Shown: positions 47,101-60,012 of the stretch, piece after piece
How the letters are laid out: each line of letters opens with the position of its first letter
Numbering within the stretch: the first letter of the stretch is position 1
From: Muricea muricata
Lineage: Eukaryota > Cnidaria > Anthozoa > Malacalcyonacea > Plexauridae
Assembly (NCBI GenBank): GCA_963855995.1
Contig: OY979720.1
Span: 2,234,501-2,298,500 of the forward strand
Direction: 5' to 3'
DNA: 64,000 bases
Made by a program: the position numbers and the translations under genes
The notes under the pieces: generated by a model
Told to the model about the DNA's origin: nothing
Seen by the model: the letters and a program-made list of their open reading frames with translations, nothing else
Databases searched by the model: none

Positions 47101-47640
47101 TGAAATGTAACATTGATCGTGGTTTTGTGTTTAAATGTACTACTTGAATGTATTCCGTAGCGATATCTTTCTACTTCTTACAGAAACTGGCAGATCATCT
47201 CCAAGCGTACAGCTCTCAATATTCTGAACTATTAGCATTCAAGCCAACTGGATGGACATATACTGATAGCTGTGGACACGATCTGAAAAAGATTAAACCT
47301 TCGAAAAGAGCATCAGTTACTCTGTACGGTAAGAGGATAATCAACCCATTACTACCATGTCTTTTTTGATTCTGATCTTTAGATAATTTCCCCACAGATG
47401 TAACCAGTAGGTTTATCAAGGTGCAAGTTGATATTCGTTCTTCCTTGCTAAGTTACGCAGGTGCTGATTATTCCAGTTTCCACCACAGGTGTACCGTACA
47501 GTGAGCACAGCAGTTTCAATGAACTGAAGGAGTTTCTACAATTCATCAAGCCTCACAAGATTATACCCACCGTAAATAACGGCTCTGCTAAGAGAAGAGA
47601 CGAGATGAAGAATATTTTTAAAAGCTGGCTTGGAAATTAG
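41118..47640 (+). CDS. DCLRE1A: DNA interstrand cross-link repair exonuclease SNM1A
   Basis: Metallo-beta-lactamase/beta-CASP 5'-3' exonuclease acting in interstrand cross-link repair. Eleven exons, 791 aa: 41118-41451, 42972-43093, 43623-44547, 45199-45332, 45603-45721, 45948-46009, 46312-46393, 46625-46770, 46936-47090, 47184-47328, 47489-47640. UBZ4 zinc finger [19 protein letters not shown] (about 80-103); then SNM1A-specific [21 protein letters not shown]. Exon 3 is long, Ser/Thr-rich and ends with the PCNA-binding box [11 protein letters not shown] and CPFYKIVEG. The catalytic domain has [11 protein letters not shown] (HxHxDH), [55 protein letters not shown] and [10 protein letters not shown]. 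All metal ligands are present. It is shorter than human (1040 aa) because the middle is reduced. The frame allows a longer start at 41016. Confidence 0.96.
41602..42469. mobile_element. 868-bp near-perfect palindromic foldback element in SNM1A intron 1
   Basis: Exact 8-bp target duplication TAAACAGT (41594-41601, 42470-42477). Ends CCAGGGTGCATTCCATG and, reversed, CCAGACTGCATTCCATG. Inside, two arms of about 370 bp (41689-42058 and 42081-42449) are reverse complements with very few differences around a ~22-nt loop. The left arm has about 70 bp extra near its outer end. An 8-bp duplication fits the hAT or P superfamilies. No ORF. Confidence 0.93.
44590..45127. mobile_element. Foldback element bounded by G20/C-tract termini, SNM1A intron 3
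   Basis: The left end is GTCGGGACCGTAGCTAGAAC then GTTAATG plus a run of 20 G (44616-44635). The right end is the reverse complement (C run about 45087-45101, then CATTAACGTTCTAGCTACAG TTCCGAC). Inside is a second near-perfect inverted repeat of about 85-bp arms (about 44889-44973 and 44986-45071). No ORF; flanking target duplication unclear. Confidence 0.85.
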
Positions 47641-48462
47641 CAAGCAAAGCCAACAATCACATATTTAGGTGACAAAGCAACTTAATGCAGTGCAATTTAA
47701 ACACACTATATTCAGTATTAATGAGGATTAACTGCGGATCCAGGTTGCCGTTTTGGATGTTCGTAGTTAGCCTGAAACCCAGACATGCCTTAGAAAAGCT
47801 CTGACTGGAACACGACAATTTACAACAATTTAATGGCAACACCATGTCTTCATCTGAGAGAGACTGGGAACAGAAGGATAAATTTGTGTGCCTGAACGAC
47901 ACTGTCACAAATTAGATATACCTCCTCTGTGTGACACTGTTCAGGGATAGCAGGATGCTCCAGTATGATTCTGCTGGGCGACACTTTGTCCAATGACACG
48001 GAGAAACCTTAAACTTCTAATCTTTCTCATGTGAAAATCCTGCTTGGGCCTGGTCACAGAATAATGTCCTGGGTTGAATTGCATGCACTAATTTGGATAA
48101 TTCTTTTCCAGTTCAAACACCCGTTTGTTAAGAGAAATTTTTTTTTGATATTTATTGTCTCAAATACATATTGATATCTTTTAATAAATTTAATACAGCA
48201 GTATGCTAGATATTTTTAATCCTCAATATGTCATTTCATTTTATTTTAGTACTATTTATCCTTAACTATCAAACTTGACATCTTAATGTATGTCTACACA
48301 AAAAGTTCACACTATGTCATAATATCAGACTAAATACTCTTAAATATATTTTGTAATATACATGCTTTCTCATAACTCTTAAATAATATCTTTTTCATGT
48401 TCTCATGATATAAATTGTTGCAATTAATATTTCAGTTCATGTTCATTTCTCACACAATACAG

Positions 48463-50273
48463 TCAGTTTGCATTTGTTACTGCAGCAGCTTGTACAATTG
48501 TTTGAGTTGAACTGGACATTGCCTTCTCATCAGCATCATGTGCTCTGAAAATAAATATATAAAGCATTTTGTCAGTTGTCATCTCATTATGGTAGAAGCA
48601 TTTTGAATGAGTTTACAGTGCTGACTCAAAGCTTTAGCATATGAGACATGAAACTGATGTAGAATCATGTGGCTGGCATGTACTGTGGCTAGAACAATCA
48701 TGGGGGGTGGCAAGAGTGAGGGAGGGAAGGGGGGTGGCAAGAGTGAGGGAGGGAAGGGGGGGGGCAAGAGTGAGGGAGGGAAAGGGGGCAAGAGTGAGGG
48801 AGGGAAGGGGGGGCAAGAGTGAGGGAGGGAAGGGGGGTCAAGAGTGAGGGAGGGAAGGGGGGTCAAGAGTGAGGGAGGGAAGGGGGGTCAAGAGTGAGGG
48901 AGGGAAGGGGGTGGGGGGCAAGAGTGAGGGAGAGAAGGGGGAGCACAGATTTAAGGGCAATATATTTGCTACAAAAATATTGCAAAAATGTTTCAACTAA
49001 TTTTATCCCTAGAGTAATTTTGTCATATAAAGTTGAGTTCTTGCAATTAATAATCCAAAACTTTCAGTTTATACTTACTTGAGCATGAGGTCAACACATC
49101 CACATATTTCAAAGTATTCATACTGTGTTAGTTGCACAAGTGCAGGTTTCCAGGTGGGTGTTAAATGAAGACAAGATCTTGCTGCAGCAACAGCTGCTGC
49201 TGTGACTACTGAAGGTTTGAACGATAGGAATTTATGATCTGAAAATATAAATACACAGTTGGTAAGGGTCTTTGTAGTGTCTGGATGGATTAGTAAAGTC
49301 TTCCCCCCCCCTCCAAATGCATGAATGCTTAATTACCCTGTTAGTAAGTGGCCAGCTGTAAATGTATGTACTATATATGCAATTTTTTACCAAAGCTGCT
49401 TAGATTTGGTGGGATCACCCCCTCCTGTTCTCAGTGTTGCAAATCTTTAAAGCAGGGGGATATCCAAGCCCATCCAACTGGATCTGGTAAAAAATATACC
49501 AGATCTGGTCACACTGCCAGCTGTCCTAGGTGGGGTAAACTGCATTAGGGAGATTTGCAAGATGTCAATGAAGGAATTTAACTGGTTTGGGAGGTCTGAA
49601 GTACCTTGTAATGAGATTTCTAAGAAGTAATGCACATATTTTTTCACATAGACCCTTGCTTTAGCACAGTTATTTAATGGACGTCCTGAATGGTTGTCAT
49701 CGTTCAACACTGAATGAACAAGAAACATGTCTACAAAGCTAGCTGCAGTTGGGAGATCAACGTTCCATGAAAAATGATCCAGCAGTAACAATTCCATTGC
49801 ATGAAATTCTGATCGGTCAAATGAGTTGTGTACAAAAGAATTGAGCTGCTCTATGGTAGGAATTCTGTTCTCATTTTCATCAAATTTAGCTGTAAACAAA
49901 AAGCAATAAATACAATTTTTAATTATTAACAGAATACAGTGAGAGGCGGAGTTAAAAACGATCCATATTTAATAACAAAGCACATGGTTATTTTGATACC
50001 TGCCACTAAGAAGCAAGTGAGCGCCACAAGATGCAATTGTGGTTCTGGTATGTCATGATTATCCATAAAATAATCCATAAGCGTCACACTCAAATGCAAA
50101 ATGCCATAAGAAGATCCGATTTTCTCAAAGATTATCGCCAACCAGTCTACTAAATATCTTCGAACACCTATTTGTGGAGATGAAGCTTTGTATTGTGCCA
50201 AAGTCAACTCCTTTTTACGAAGTACTGCGAGTATATCGTTCGCTAATTCGCCTTCCCACCACTCCTTTGCCAT
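48463..50273 (-). CDS. CCNJ: Cyclin J
   Basis: Cyclin-box protein of the cyclin J family; in Drosophila, cyclin J acts in oogenesis with Cdk partners. Four exons: 50273-50000, 49889-49605, 49238-49079, 48544-48463 (stop TGA), 266 aa; human CCNJ is about 370-380 aa, so the long C-terminal tail is missing. N-terminal: EWWEGELANDILAVLRKKEL and SPQIGVRRYLVDWLAIIFEKI, then LMDYFMDNHDIPEPQLHLVALTCFLVAAKFDENENRIP, EQLNSFV, ELLLLDHFSWNVDLPTAASFVD (cyclin-box core), VYVKKYVHYFLEISLQDHKFL and AAARSCLHLTPTWKPALVQLT. These align well with human CCNJ. Phases are consistent throughout. The last exon is short (SSSTQTIVQAAAVTNAN). Convergent with SNM1A and divergent from MVP. Confidence 0.94.
48700..48945. 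repeat. G-rich minisatellite, unit about 28-31 bp, in CCNJ intron 3
   Basis: About eight tandem copies of GGCAAGAGTGAGGGAGGGAA plus a G run of variable length. On the CCNJ transcript strand it is C/T-rich. The Pro-Pro-Leu-Pro-Ser frames seen across it are repeat artefacts. Confidence 0.93.
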
Positions 50274-50856
50274 TTTGATGCCTCATAAAGAAGACAAAAC
50301 TTGCCCGAAGTTCGTAGCGGCCATAAAAGTGTGCATTCTTCGTGAAAAAAAGACTTTAAAATCCTTCTTGTCAAACTCAAATTCCCCGCCTCCTTGATTC
50401 CCGCAGTTTTGGCTAATGCCCTAATTTGGTGGTGTCAGGGGGGTGATAACTGCTAGAGATGAACATTCCTAATTGCAAAGGCACAGGCTAGATTTTATGA
50501 AATTTAGTCTAATAGTTAAGAAATGCTGAAGTCTGAAAACACTTGTAAATATCCAAAACAACTTTAAAAACGTTTCATACTTTCTACGCTTCTCCCACGA
50601 AAATGTAAATAAAGCAGATTTTTCAGTGTTGCACATTTAAAACATTCACTTCCGGTTCCTGTGAAACCTTGACAATCTGGAAACCAAGTTGTCAAATTAC
50701 ACAATTACAGCAGAAGATTGTTTTGTAAGATCTCCTACGTTTGCTATGACGTAAACGAATACATCAAATGACAATTTAGGAAAATATTTGCATCAAATTT
50801 TGCAAGTCGTGAATATTTGTTGCAATTTTTCGTTACAGATTTATATTTGTTTGGTT
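50274..50856. promoter_or_regulatory. Candidate bidirectional promoter CCNJ/MVP
   Basis: 583 bp separate the start codons of divergent CCNJ and MVP. No coding exon seen. The regulatory role is inferred from geometry. Confidence 0.35.
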
Positions 50857-53800
50857 ATGGAGAAAGTTGTTCGAATCAGTCCATTTTTTTATGTTCATAT
50901 TCAGGATCTGGTAAGGAAGATGTAGGATTTATAGAATAACACTTGATAGAAAGTTGTGAATTGTCAACAATTGCTAAACATGATTCATGCCTGTAGTTAT
51001 TTATTGAGAAGTTGACAAAATGTACTATTGATTCTCGCAATTTTTGGTCTGCACAAGAACCATGGGTATTAGTAACATTGGCTACATAGACCATAAAAAC
51101 AAGAACTGAACTGTATTTAGACATTATAAACGCAAATGGCAATTTATTACTGACTTTATGTCATGTATTCCACCTATTAATTGAGGGTCAGTAGAGAAAC
51201 AGATTGTGTCGAACAAACTTTGAATTGTTCTGTCATGAGAATTTGGTGCAGAATCTACAATTCCAATAAAAATTGGACCAAATCTGACCTTTTTAAAATC
51301 AGCCAATTAAAAAAAAACAGTACTTAGCAATTAGGAAGGGATAAAACAAATGTGCAGCAGCTCTGCAATATTGCCTGATGAAAATCATTTTTCAAGTATA
51401 ATTGTCATAAATTTTCACTACATTTTTAGAGCACAAATATAACAACACTTGAGGTTGGACCAAAGACAATAATCCTTCAAGATAATCACAAACTTATCAA
51501 AGGACCATTGCCCTTTGTTGTCGTTCCTCCTGGTCATTACTGTGAGATTAAAGATCCTGTCAAGTAAATAAAGACAGCTTTAAATTGTTCCAAGATCTCT
51601 TTACCAATAATAGTTCCAAGATCTCTTTTGCACTTTTATCATCAACTTTATTGGACATGACATATCCATGGGACTATGAGACCATGTAACATGCACCACT
51701 GCACAGTTATCCTGTAGATAAGAGGTGCTTGGTCAAATGATTGTCCCATTCAAGCCTCCCAGAGAGAAATATCATCAAAACAATGTTACCTTAGATTCTT
51801 AATTATCTCTTTCTGTCATTGACGTCTTTCTTATGAAACATGAGTAAGTAACAATTAGATTACAAGCTCAAGATTTCCATGCAAGTTGTTCTTAGTAGGA
51901 TTAGAGATGAAAGCCATTTTGTTAAAAATATTATACCAGTATCTTCCAGTTAAAAAAACTACAACATCCAGGAAACTTATTGTTTTGCTACTTGCTGTCT
52001 ACTAAGGAATAGCTGGCAAATAGAATAGTCAATCAAATGGCAGCATTTGAAATAGTAGACTAGTGGTAATGATTCTATTAAATAAATGTAACTTGGAACA
52101 GTTCTTTTCTTGGTCAAACATTTAAGTTAAAATTGAAATTATTAGGAAGCCATGTTCACCTGGCCAAGCACACGACTTGAAACATGGTTTTGTTGAAGTT
52201 TGCTTTTATGGGGTAAGCTTACTGTCCAGTTTTTCTTAATTTTAAAATTATTTTTTAAAATTCTGTATCTTACTAACTCACCTTTGTTTTATCACGTGCA
52301 GGAGCCTTTTCCACTCTATCCTGGAGAATGTTTAGTGGGAGCTGCAGATGATGGTATCAAATTAAATCTAGCTGGTGTTAACCTAACTTCTCTCAGGGTT
52401 TTCAGTTTTTCTGTGGCTCGGGCAAATGGAGATGATGTTGTGGCAAGAGAAAACTTTAGACCATGTTTTTTTTTTGTTTTCCTAAACTGAAAACCCAGAT
52501 TTATCTTTTGTACAGTATAATCAGCTGCACAATCATTTAATACAATATAGCATAACAAAGTATGACTCAGCAAACCATCAAATGTGACAGTCTAATGATG
52601 GCCTTGTTTTGAGCTACCTGATTAAAGTTAGCTAGAGTAGTATGTCGGAACCACAACAGTCTAATGTTTGAGACTACATAATTTATTATAAATTTATTAT
52701 TGTAGATTTTAAAGCTGCCATAAAAAAGCTGCCATTTGTATCAGAACACATAGCTATCAAGCTTAAAGCAATTGTTGATTGTGAAGTGAATGGTGTGAAG
52801 AGGAAAGCTGGTGAAATGTGGCAGATTGAAGGACCAACGACCTATATTCCTTCACCAGATGTTGTATGTATTCAGACAAGTACTGCTGTTATTCCTCATG
52901 AGTGACCTGCATTGAACCAGTTAGGAATGTTTTCTAGACAACAATGGGTTTCCAAAATGCAATAGTCATACATTATGGCGAGGCTCTCCGTCTGAAGGCC
53001 AAGCAGGATTTGGTTGACAAGAGTAACAGGTAGGAATAAAGGGCTGGTGCTGAGCTGATATGTGAGAGAAGACACCGAATGCAACATCAAAAAAGGCGAA
53101 AATAATCAATCAGTTTTTTTCAAGATTTTTCAGTGGGTCTGTCCTTTTGTAGATAAGATTGAGTTCAGGTGAGCTACAAGGGGTTTTATAATTTTAAAAG
53201 AGAGACTGAGCCCTGGTCATTCTGTCAGACCATCACTATAATTAATGCGCAATTTTCTTTTGTTGTGAAATTCTCTCGTTTCCAGCTGAAAAAATTTATA
53301 CGTGATGAATTTAACTGTAACTACTGAGGGAAATGAGTTTCAAAACTCGATTAAAGATTAAGTTGGCCGTTATACCTTCTTAAAAATTTCCTGAACCCTC
53401 CCCCTGGTAATCTGGAACAAACTGGCATAACATATATTAAAAGGCATTACCTTTAATTTGTTGAAATCCGCAAAAATTTTCGGGCTGGACACATTCACGC
53501 GAACTGTAGATCTTGTTCGTAAAACGTTTGTAAACTACAGGGGTAAAAGGAGACTAAAAACAACTGTGGTCCTGTAAATGAGTGGAAAAATAATATAGAA
53601 AAAGTTATTTTCCAATTTCTCTTTCTTCATGCAGGAAACGGGTAACAGGGGAAGAGTGGTTAGTGCGAGAGATCGGAGCGTATTTACCTGGAGTGTTTGA
53701 AGAAGTAAGAGCCTCTCGAAGTTCTTTAGCCAACCCTCATGTTGGACTGTATTACAACATAACTTAGGGCACTTAGTAATAAATCTGTCCCAATGTGTTC

Positions 53801-56800
53801 CAGGTGGTCAAGGTTGAAAATGCTTACACATTGACCTACGATTCTGGTCTACATCTCAAGGCAACGAAGAATTGTGTTGATGCCCAGGGCAAGAAAAGGT
53901 GATGTATTGGTTTGATGTCCTTATCATGACTGGCACAATTATAATTACTGTATAGTGATTATCATCACGATAATCATCACGATATTCTTTACAATCACAA
54001 TAATCGTAATCTCGATGACGCAGCTGTAATAATCACCAGACCACTTGACTTGCTTGCTTTTAAGAATTTTATAGTGATTTGACTAAAAAAACGAAGTATT
54101 TTTTTAAAAATGATTAAAATTTCAAAACTTGGCGTGTTTAGGACAATTGGTCAGGAATGGTTAGTAACTATAGATGATGCTGAGACGTACATTCCTGAAG
54201 TTGGAGAGGTAGGTAGTATAGTGAGATTAATTTCATCTGTTCCTTCTAATCACCCACCTAACAACATGGTAGTAAGAAGGTACTAGAGACTTAACAAGCT
54301 TGCAGACCTAAACGATGTTTTTTGCTTTAAGATACTTAATCATTGCTACCATGTTGCTAAAGTCTGTCTCTGTATTACGGAAATTGTTGAATATTGGACG
54401 CTTAAAATTCTAATTCTCGTACTCGAATGTTTATCACTTAATTTACTTTATTCTAAAGATTCAGGCTTCTGGATCAAAGATTTCGTCCAAGTGATGGAGC
54501 CGTAATTTGACTGAAAACAAAATATTTTCCACTAGGAAGCGGTACGCGGTATTCGGAAGACAATTTTGTCAAGGAATCAGTACTGCATCGTTCTTGATCC
54601 TGTCGATAAACACGGAGTGAATCAACTGGGGAAGCGAGAGTTACGTGTTGGTGTTACAAGTTTCTTCTTAAATCCTGGAGAGGTTCTTGAAGCTGGAATT
54701 CAGGAAGCCTATGTTTTGGGTGATGACGAAGCTTTAGTTCTTTCAGCTTTAGATTATTATGATGATGATACTTCTGGTAAGACATCAAGCATTCTGCAGT
54801 ACTTCATTAATAACTCGCTGTGGCAAAAGTGTCACAGCTCGATTACCCGCCGTGATTCACATTTTACTTTCAGCGGCAGGATAAAATCATTAGTGCCCCA
54901 TCTCCTCCACCCCACCCCCCATCATATACATAGATATTTCATCCAAATTCATACCACTCAAAAGTAAAGTTTATTGCCCGCTTTCTCCGCTAATATGCCT
55001 TACGGGAGAGGTGTGGTTAATAAAGTAATCCTCATGGTAGGCAGTGTATCCAATGTCATTCTAAACTTGTTACAGATATCAAAGAAATCAGCCGAACTCC
55101 CGGAGATCGATGGATGATTCATGGACCACGTGATTACATTCCTCCAATTGAAGCGAAAGTTGAGTCAAAAAGGTGACACACTTGTCCAGATATTTTCTCT
55201 ACAACGTAATAGATATGTTACTAAGCGTATCAAAGCTCATCATCTCGTTTGTTGTAGTATCATTTTGTTCAAACATATCTTTGGTATCTTTCCCAGGAAA
55301 GCAATCGCCTTGTCGGAAAACAACGGCATATATGTGCAAAATACTCACACGGGCGAGGTTAGTTAGAAGAATATATTTAGTAAAGGGCTTCGGATGAGTT
55401 AAGGGAAAGGAGTGAATAAAAGATGTGATGGCGAGCGACATTAATATATAGTGTACGATGTGGATAGGCCCCTGAGTAGCTGTGGGTGACAGATGAGTTA
55501 ACATATACTTTGTTATGCGATAAAACTTTGCTTTTTGAATCTCAACAGGTTCGTGCAATTCTTGGACCTCAATCGTATCTGCTAAGAGAGTACGAAGAGT
55601 TATGGAGAAAAGATCTTCCACCCGAAGTTGAAAAGCTGCTAAGGTAGTATATTAAAACACGATAAATTTGGAGCCGAGGCAGTTTCAACTTGTTGGTACA
55701 GCGGTAGTATAAATTTCTGCAAAACTAAACATTTTATGAACAACTGATCTGATTGTAACTTTAGTCTTGGTGGAGGTTTTGGCGATGGTACAGACATACG
55801 AAAGCTGGCGTATTTTGAATCCGCTATTAACCCAGAGTATGCTAGCGGGAAAGTGAGTACAGCTTTATTTAAGCGTCACAGAACACTTAGATGACTGGGA
55901 TGATGCATTGTAAGTCCTATACCTCATTATTAACATGTGTCGATTTGTAATTTTTTATAGAGAGATAAAACGAAAGTGATCACTTACCAATGTCCAAAAG
56001 GGACTGCGGTACAGGTACTAAAACATAGAAATATATCTCTGTAAAAAAACGAGATGATGACTTCCTGTTTATGAAAGCAATTTCTTTTCCTTGTAATATT
56101 CTACACCTGATCTTAAATGGTTTTAAAATATTTTAAAGGTGTATAACTACAAGGAAAATAAAGCTCGAGTGATTTTTGGACCCGACATGGTGAGTGATCA
56201 TTAAATGAAATGTTAAAGTGTCTGGTTATTCAGCCTTTGTAGGAATGAAGATTGACTTCTGTTGATGACATTATCAAGATGCAAAGCCAAAGATGACAGA
56301 TCGTCATTAATCTGTGTAATATTTTTTTGTAACTTATTAGGTTATTCTTGGTCCATATGAGAATTTCAATGTTCTAAATTTAAGTGGTAGGTCGCAGTGA
56401 TGATATATATACTTCAGTTACACTGTGGGACTATAAATATGGAGAAATAGATATTTGAAAATGCAACCACGGAGATGCTGCAAATTTTGATAAGAGTAGA
56501 AATGACCAGTGCGTTGATGTTTTATCTTTTACAGCTGGCAAACCAAAGAAGGAAGGTGCATTAAAAAGCTTACTGCTCATGCTTGGTCCTGATTTTATAA
56601 CTGATATTATAGAGGTTAGATTATCAACTTAGTTGTTTTCTTCCCAAGAAGAAAGTACCAGCGCTGAATTCTGTTCGTTACAGGTCGAGACGTCTGATCA
56701 TGCACGGCTGAGAATCAAGCTTGGCATGAATAATCATTTTGATGTAGATTTAAATGACCCAGAGTCGACAAAGGCGATCTTTTCGGTATCAGATTTTATT

Positions 56801-59800
56801 GGGTACGCTTGCAGGAACGTTGGTAAGTATTGTTTATTGCTGGACCCAGTTGTACGAAGAGTGGGTGGTGCTTAATTCATCGGACAACTGCTGCACAAAG
56901 GTATAAAAGCAATGACACCAGGGATAAAAAGTGTCTTTAACTCGAAAATGTTGGAGTTTAATGTAGGTTTTACCAGATACTGTACGCGTTTAGAACATTT
57001 GAAACATCACTATCCGGTGAATAGCGCTATTAACTTCTCCTATAACTGACCCCTGATGTAATATATAACAAACGAGAAAGCGGTTATTACCGGGGTATAA
57101 AACACCGAAAAGTGTGGTGAAAACAAGGCGTTTCTTGCACACACTTTGAGATGCTTTGTGCACTGGTAATAAACAATTTCGAGTTTCATGTATTATGTTG
57201 CTTCTCAAACGAACTTGAATTTAGCGAGAAATTCGACACGAAAGTTGAGTTGATTATGTCGGTGATTTTCTGTGTGTGTTTGTTCACGAATTATTAATGA
57301 CTGTGAGAACTTTGTATAACTAATTTGTAAAATGCTTTGTTACTCATTTCTTAATTCTCGTATCTTGCAGCTAGTCGAATCAGAGGCATGGTCGCCCAGA
57401 CGCCATTTGATCAATTCCATAGATATTCTAACAGCATCATCCGTAAAGCTGTGTTTGGACTTGACAAAGATGACAAAGTTAACAAGATGCTAAAGTTTGA
57501 TGCTAACCAACTCGTAATTATAAAAATTTACGCTATACAACTTTGTCCACATAACGAAATTTTAAAGATTACATGCAATTTCAGGGGGAGGGGAGTGGAA
57601 CATAAAGCCGTCCCTTGGATTGTGAATTAGATGTGAACGAGTTGATTAATAACGATGTATTGGTGTAAGATTTCTCGAATGAAGAATTCTAACCAGTGCA
57701 TTTGTTGAGAAACTTTCAGTAGTAATTACAGCAATAATTGCAAGAGAAAATCTTAAAACATCATTATTAATAAGCATTTAATGACAGTCACAGCATGTAA
57801 TGCAGAGCAATTTATCAACAGATTTTTGAGAAAACAGTCGTGACGAGATTGACATAGACATGAGCTGCTATGTATCTAGTTTCATTATGGATTGTAAAAT
57901 CACGTGATGCTAGGAACCATCTTGAGGGCAAATTTAACGATTATGCATGACCTCAGCACAGTATGGGTCTATATAGCAAAGTGATTCAAGCCTTGTACTA
58001 TTTTACAATCCATGGTTTTATCTAGCTGATATTTTTTAGGTTATAACTCAAATTGATGTACAAAGTATAGAGCCAGTTGATGAAAATATGAGGAACAGTT
58101 TGATGCGTTCTGTTCAAATGGCCATTGAAATATCTACCATGTAAGTGGCTTGTTTCTGTACTACTTTACAAAAGAACTTGCTCTTTTTCAAAGGCCTCTC
58201 TTCTATAAAACTTTGAAATTAGGTTCAAATTTCATGGTAAAATTTATTGCAACTACCACTGACCTGTTGTTCCTGAAGGTCGTTGAATGGAATCAAAATT
58301 TTACCACTCCTTAATTTATTTGAACGAGAAATAAGACTATCTTCCAAATCTCATTCTAGGTCTACTGAACGAGCAGCAAATCACGAAGCGAAACGTCAGG
58401 AACAGATCGCAAAAGGACTATTAGAACGACAAAAACTTCTCAATAAAAAAGAAGCAGAGGAATCGAGGAGAACATTGGCTGAGTTGAAAGCAATCACAGC
58501 TGCCGTGGAGTCCACTGGACAAAGCAAGGCGGAAGCTCAGGTAGAAATGTTTTATTGAAACATTTATGACGTAGTGATTTTACGTGGTGATTTTTGTTGT
58601 TTCAGGCGAAAGCAGATAAACTTCTCATACAAGGAGAATCTGCCATTGAAGGTACGAGAATTAGTGAGGTAAAGAGGATTTAGCCCCCAAGATTAGAGCA
58701 CATACGGGTTGTGATAATCACGCGTTCTCATTCCGATACACGCGCCAATCACTTAAGAAGCTTTGAAACTTGATAAATTTTCAACTTTGCCAACTCTCAT
58801 AATCACTTTCTTCCATGTTTTTCCAGGCTTTTAAACTTGTACGAGCCCATTCTGGTTTATCATCCTTTTCATTTTAGTTGCTAAACTAAAAGCTGAAGCA
58901 ACTGCAATTGAGTTTGAAGCGAAAAATGATAACGCGCAAAAGGTATGGATAAAATTGCATAGAAAATTTAATGATTTGAATGGATTTTATGTTAAGTTTA
59001 ATCTGACGTTTAATTTGTATTTTGCTTTACGCTGACAATGTCCTGTATTACAATGTCCTGTTGTAGAAAAATGAGATGGAAATACAGTTTAAAAAAGAAA
59101 GAGATGAGCTGGAAATTAAGAAGTGTGAATTACTAGCAGCCGTCGAGGTATCACTCTTCAAAATTCATCTCTAAAAAACTCGTGAGTTAAATGAACTGTC
59201 ATGTTTTGTCTTCTCAGTCTTCAAAGGTTGCGTCAATTGTAAATGCAATTGGACAAAAGACGCTCATGGAAATAGCCGCTGAAGGTCCAGAATGTCAGGT
59301 ATGGACAGTCGGATAAAACAGAGTTGGCGGGGGGGGGGGGGGGGGGGGAATAGGCAGTATATTACGATAATAAGCTGCTGTGGTTTGTGTCTGCACAAGA
59401 GAAGATTGAAGACAAGGTTTAGCAAGCTTTAAAAGCACTTATCAAACATGTACTAATTAGAAACTAATCTTCAAATTTGAGGTCATTCCTCTACAATTTT
59501 TCTGGCATTCTCCCACCCAGGGCTACTCAGGAATTGCACTGGTGTTTACTAGCTGGAGTACCTTGGACCAAGGGGCTGGGGGGGGGGAGCTCTGTTTCCT
59601 TGAAGCTCAGCCTGCACCGCCGAGGCAGTGCTGGAGCTGGCTTTTCATATATGGACTATTGTCAATGTACAAAATGAGGAGTCTTACACTTCAATCAAAG
59701 GCGGGGGGGGGGGGGGGAAGGCTAGGAGGACTGTAGCCCCCAGCAGTAAGAGCAGGAGTAAGAGATGTTTTAGGCAGCGATTATATACACCTTAAGTTGT

Positions 59801-60012
59801 TAGGTTACAATTTACTGTTTATAATTCAGCCCCACCCCCATTCCATTCCACCACCCCTGACTTCAAGCATTTTGTTTTGATGTAGTTCATTTCTTTCTTC
59901 TCATTTTCAACAGGTAAAGATGCTTAAAGGCCTTGGTATAACGAATGTTGTAATCACAGATGGGAGTACACCAATTAATATGCTATCAAGACCTGACCAA
60001 GGTTTCTATTGA
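50857..60012 (+). CDS. MVP: Major vault protein (MVP), 27 exons, 845 aa
   Basis: Structural subunit of the cytoplasmic vault ribonucleoprotein shell. Exons: 50857-50910, 51430-51563, 52146-52212, 52302-52353, 52706-52863, 52938-53029, 53635-53704, 53804-53898, 54142-54208, 54536-54776, 55076-55172, 55297-55357, 55549-55643, 55765-55852, 55961-56014, 56139-56189, 56341-56386, 56535-56614, 56684-56822, 57371-57513, 58040-58140, 58360-58540, 58606-58651, 58878-58942, 59067-59147, 59218-59298, 59914-60012. N-terminal vault repeats: [86 protein letters not shown]. Shoulder: [21 protein letters not shown] and [13 protein letters not shown]. Cap helix: [16 protein letters not shown]; end [11 protein letters not shown]. 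Human MVP is 893 aa; this one stops about ten residues after STPIN, lacking the variable tail. AATAAA at 60417-60422. Confidence 0.97.

Noticed and set aside
48579-48866. Pro-Leu-Ser-rich frames and their Gly-rich counterparts
   Set aside because: Repeat artefacts of the minisatellite inside CCNJ intron 3.
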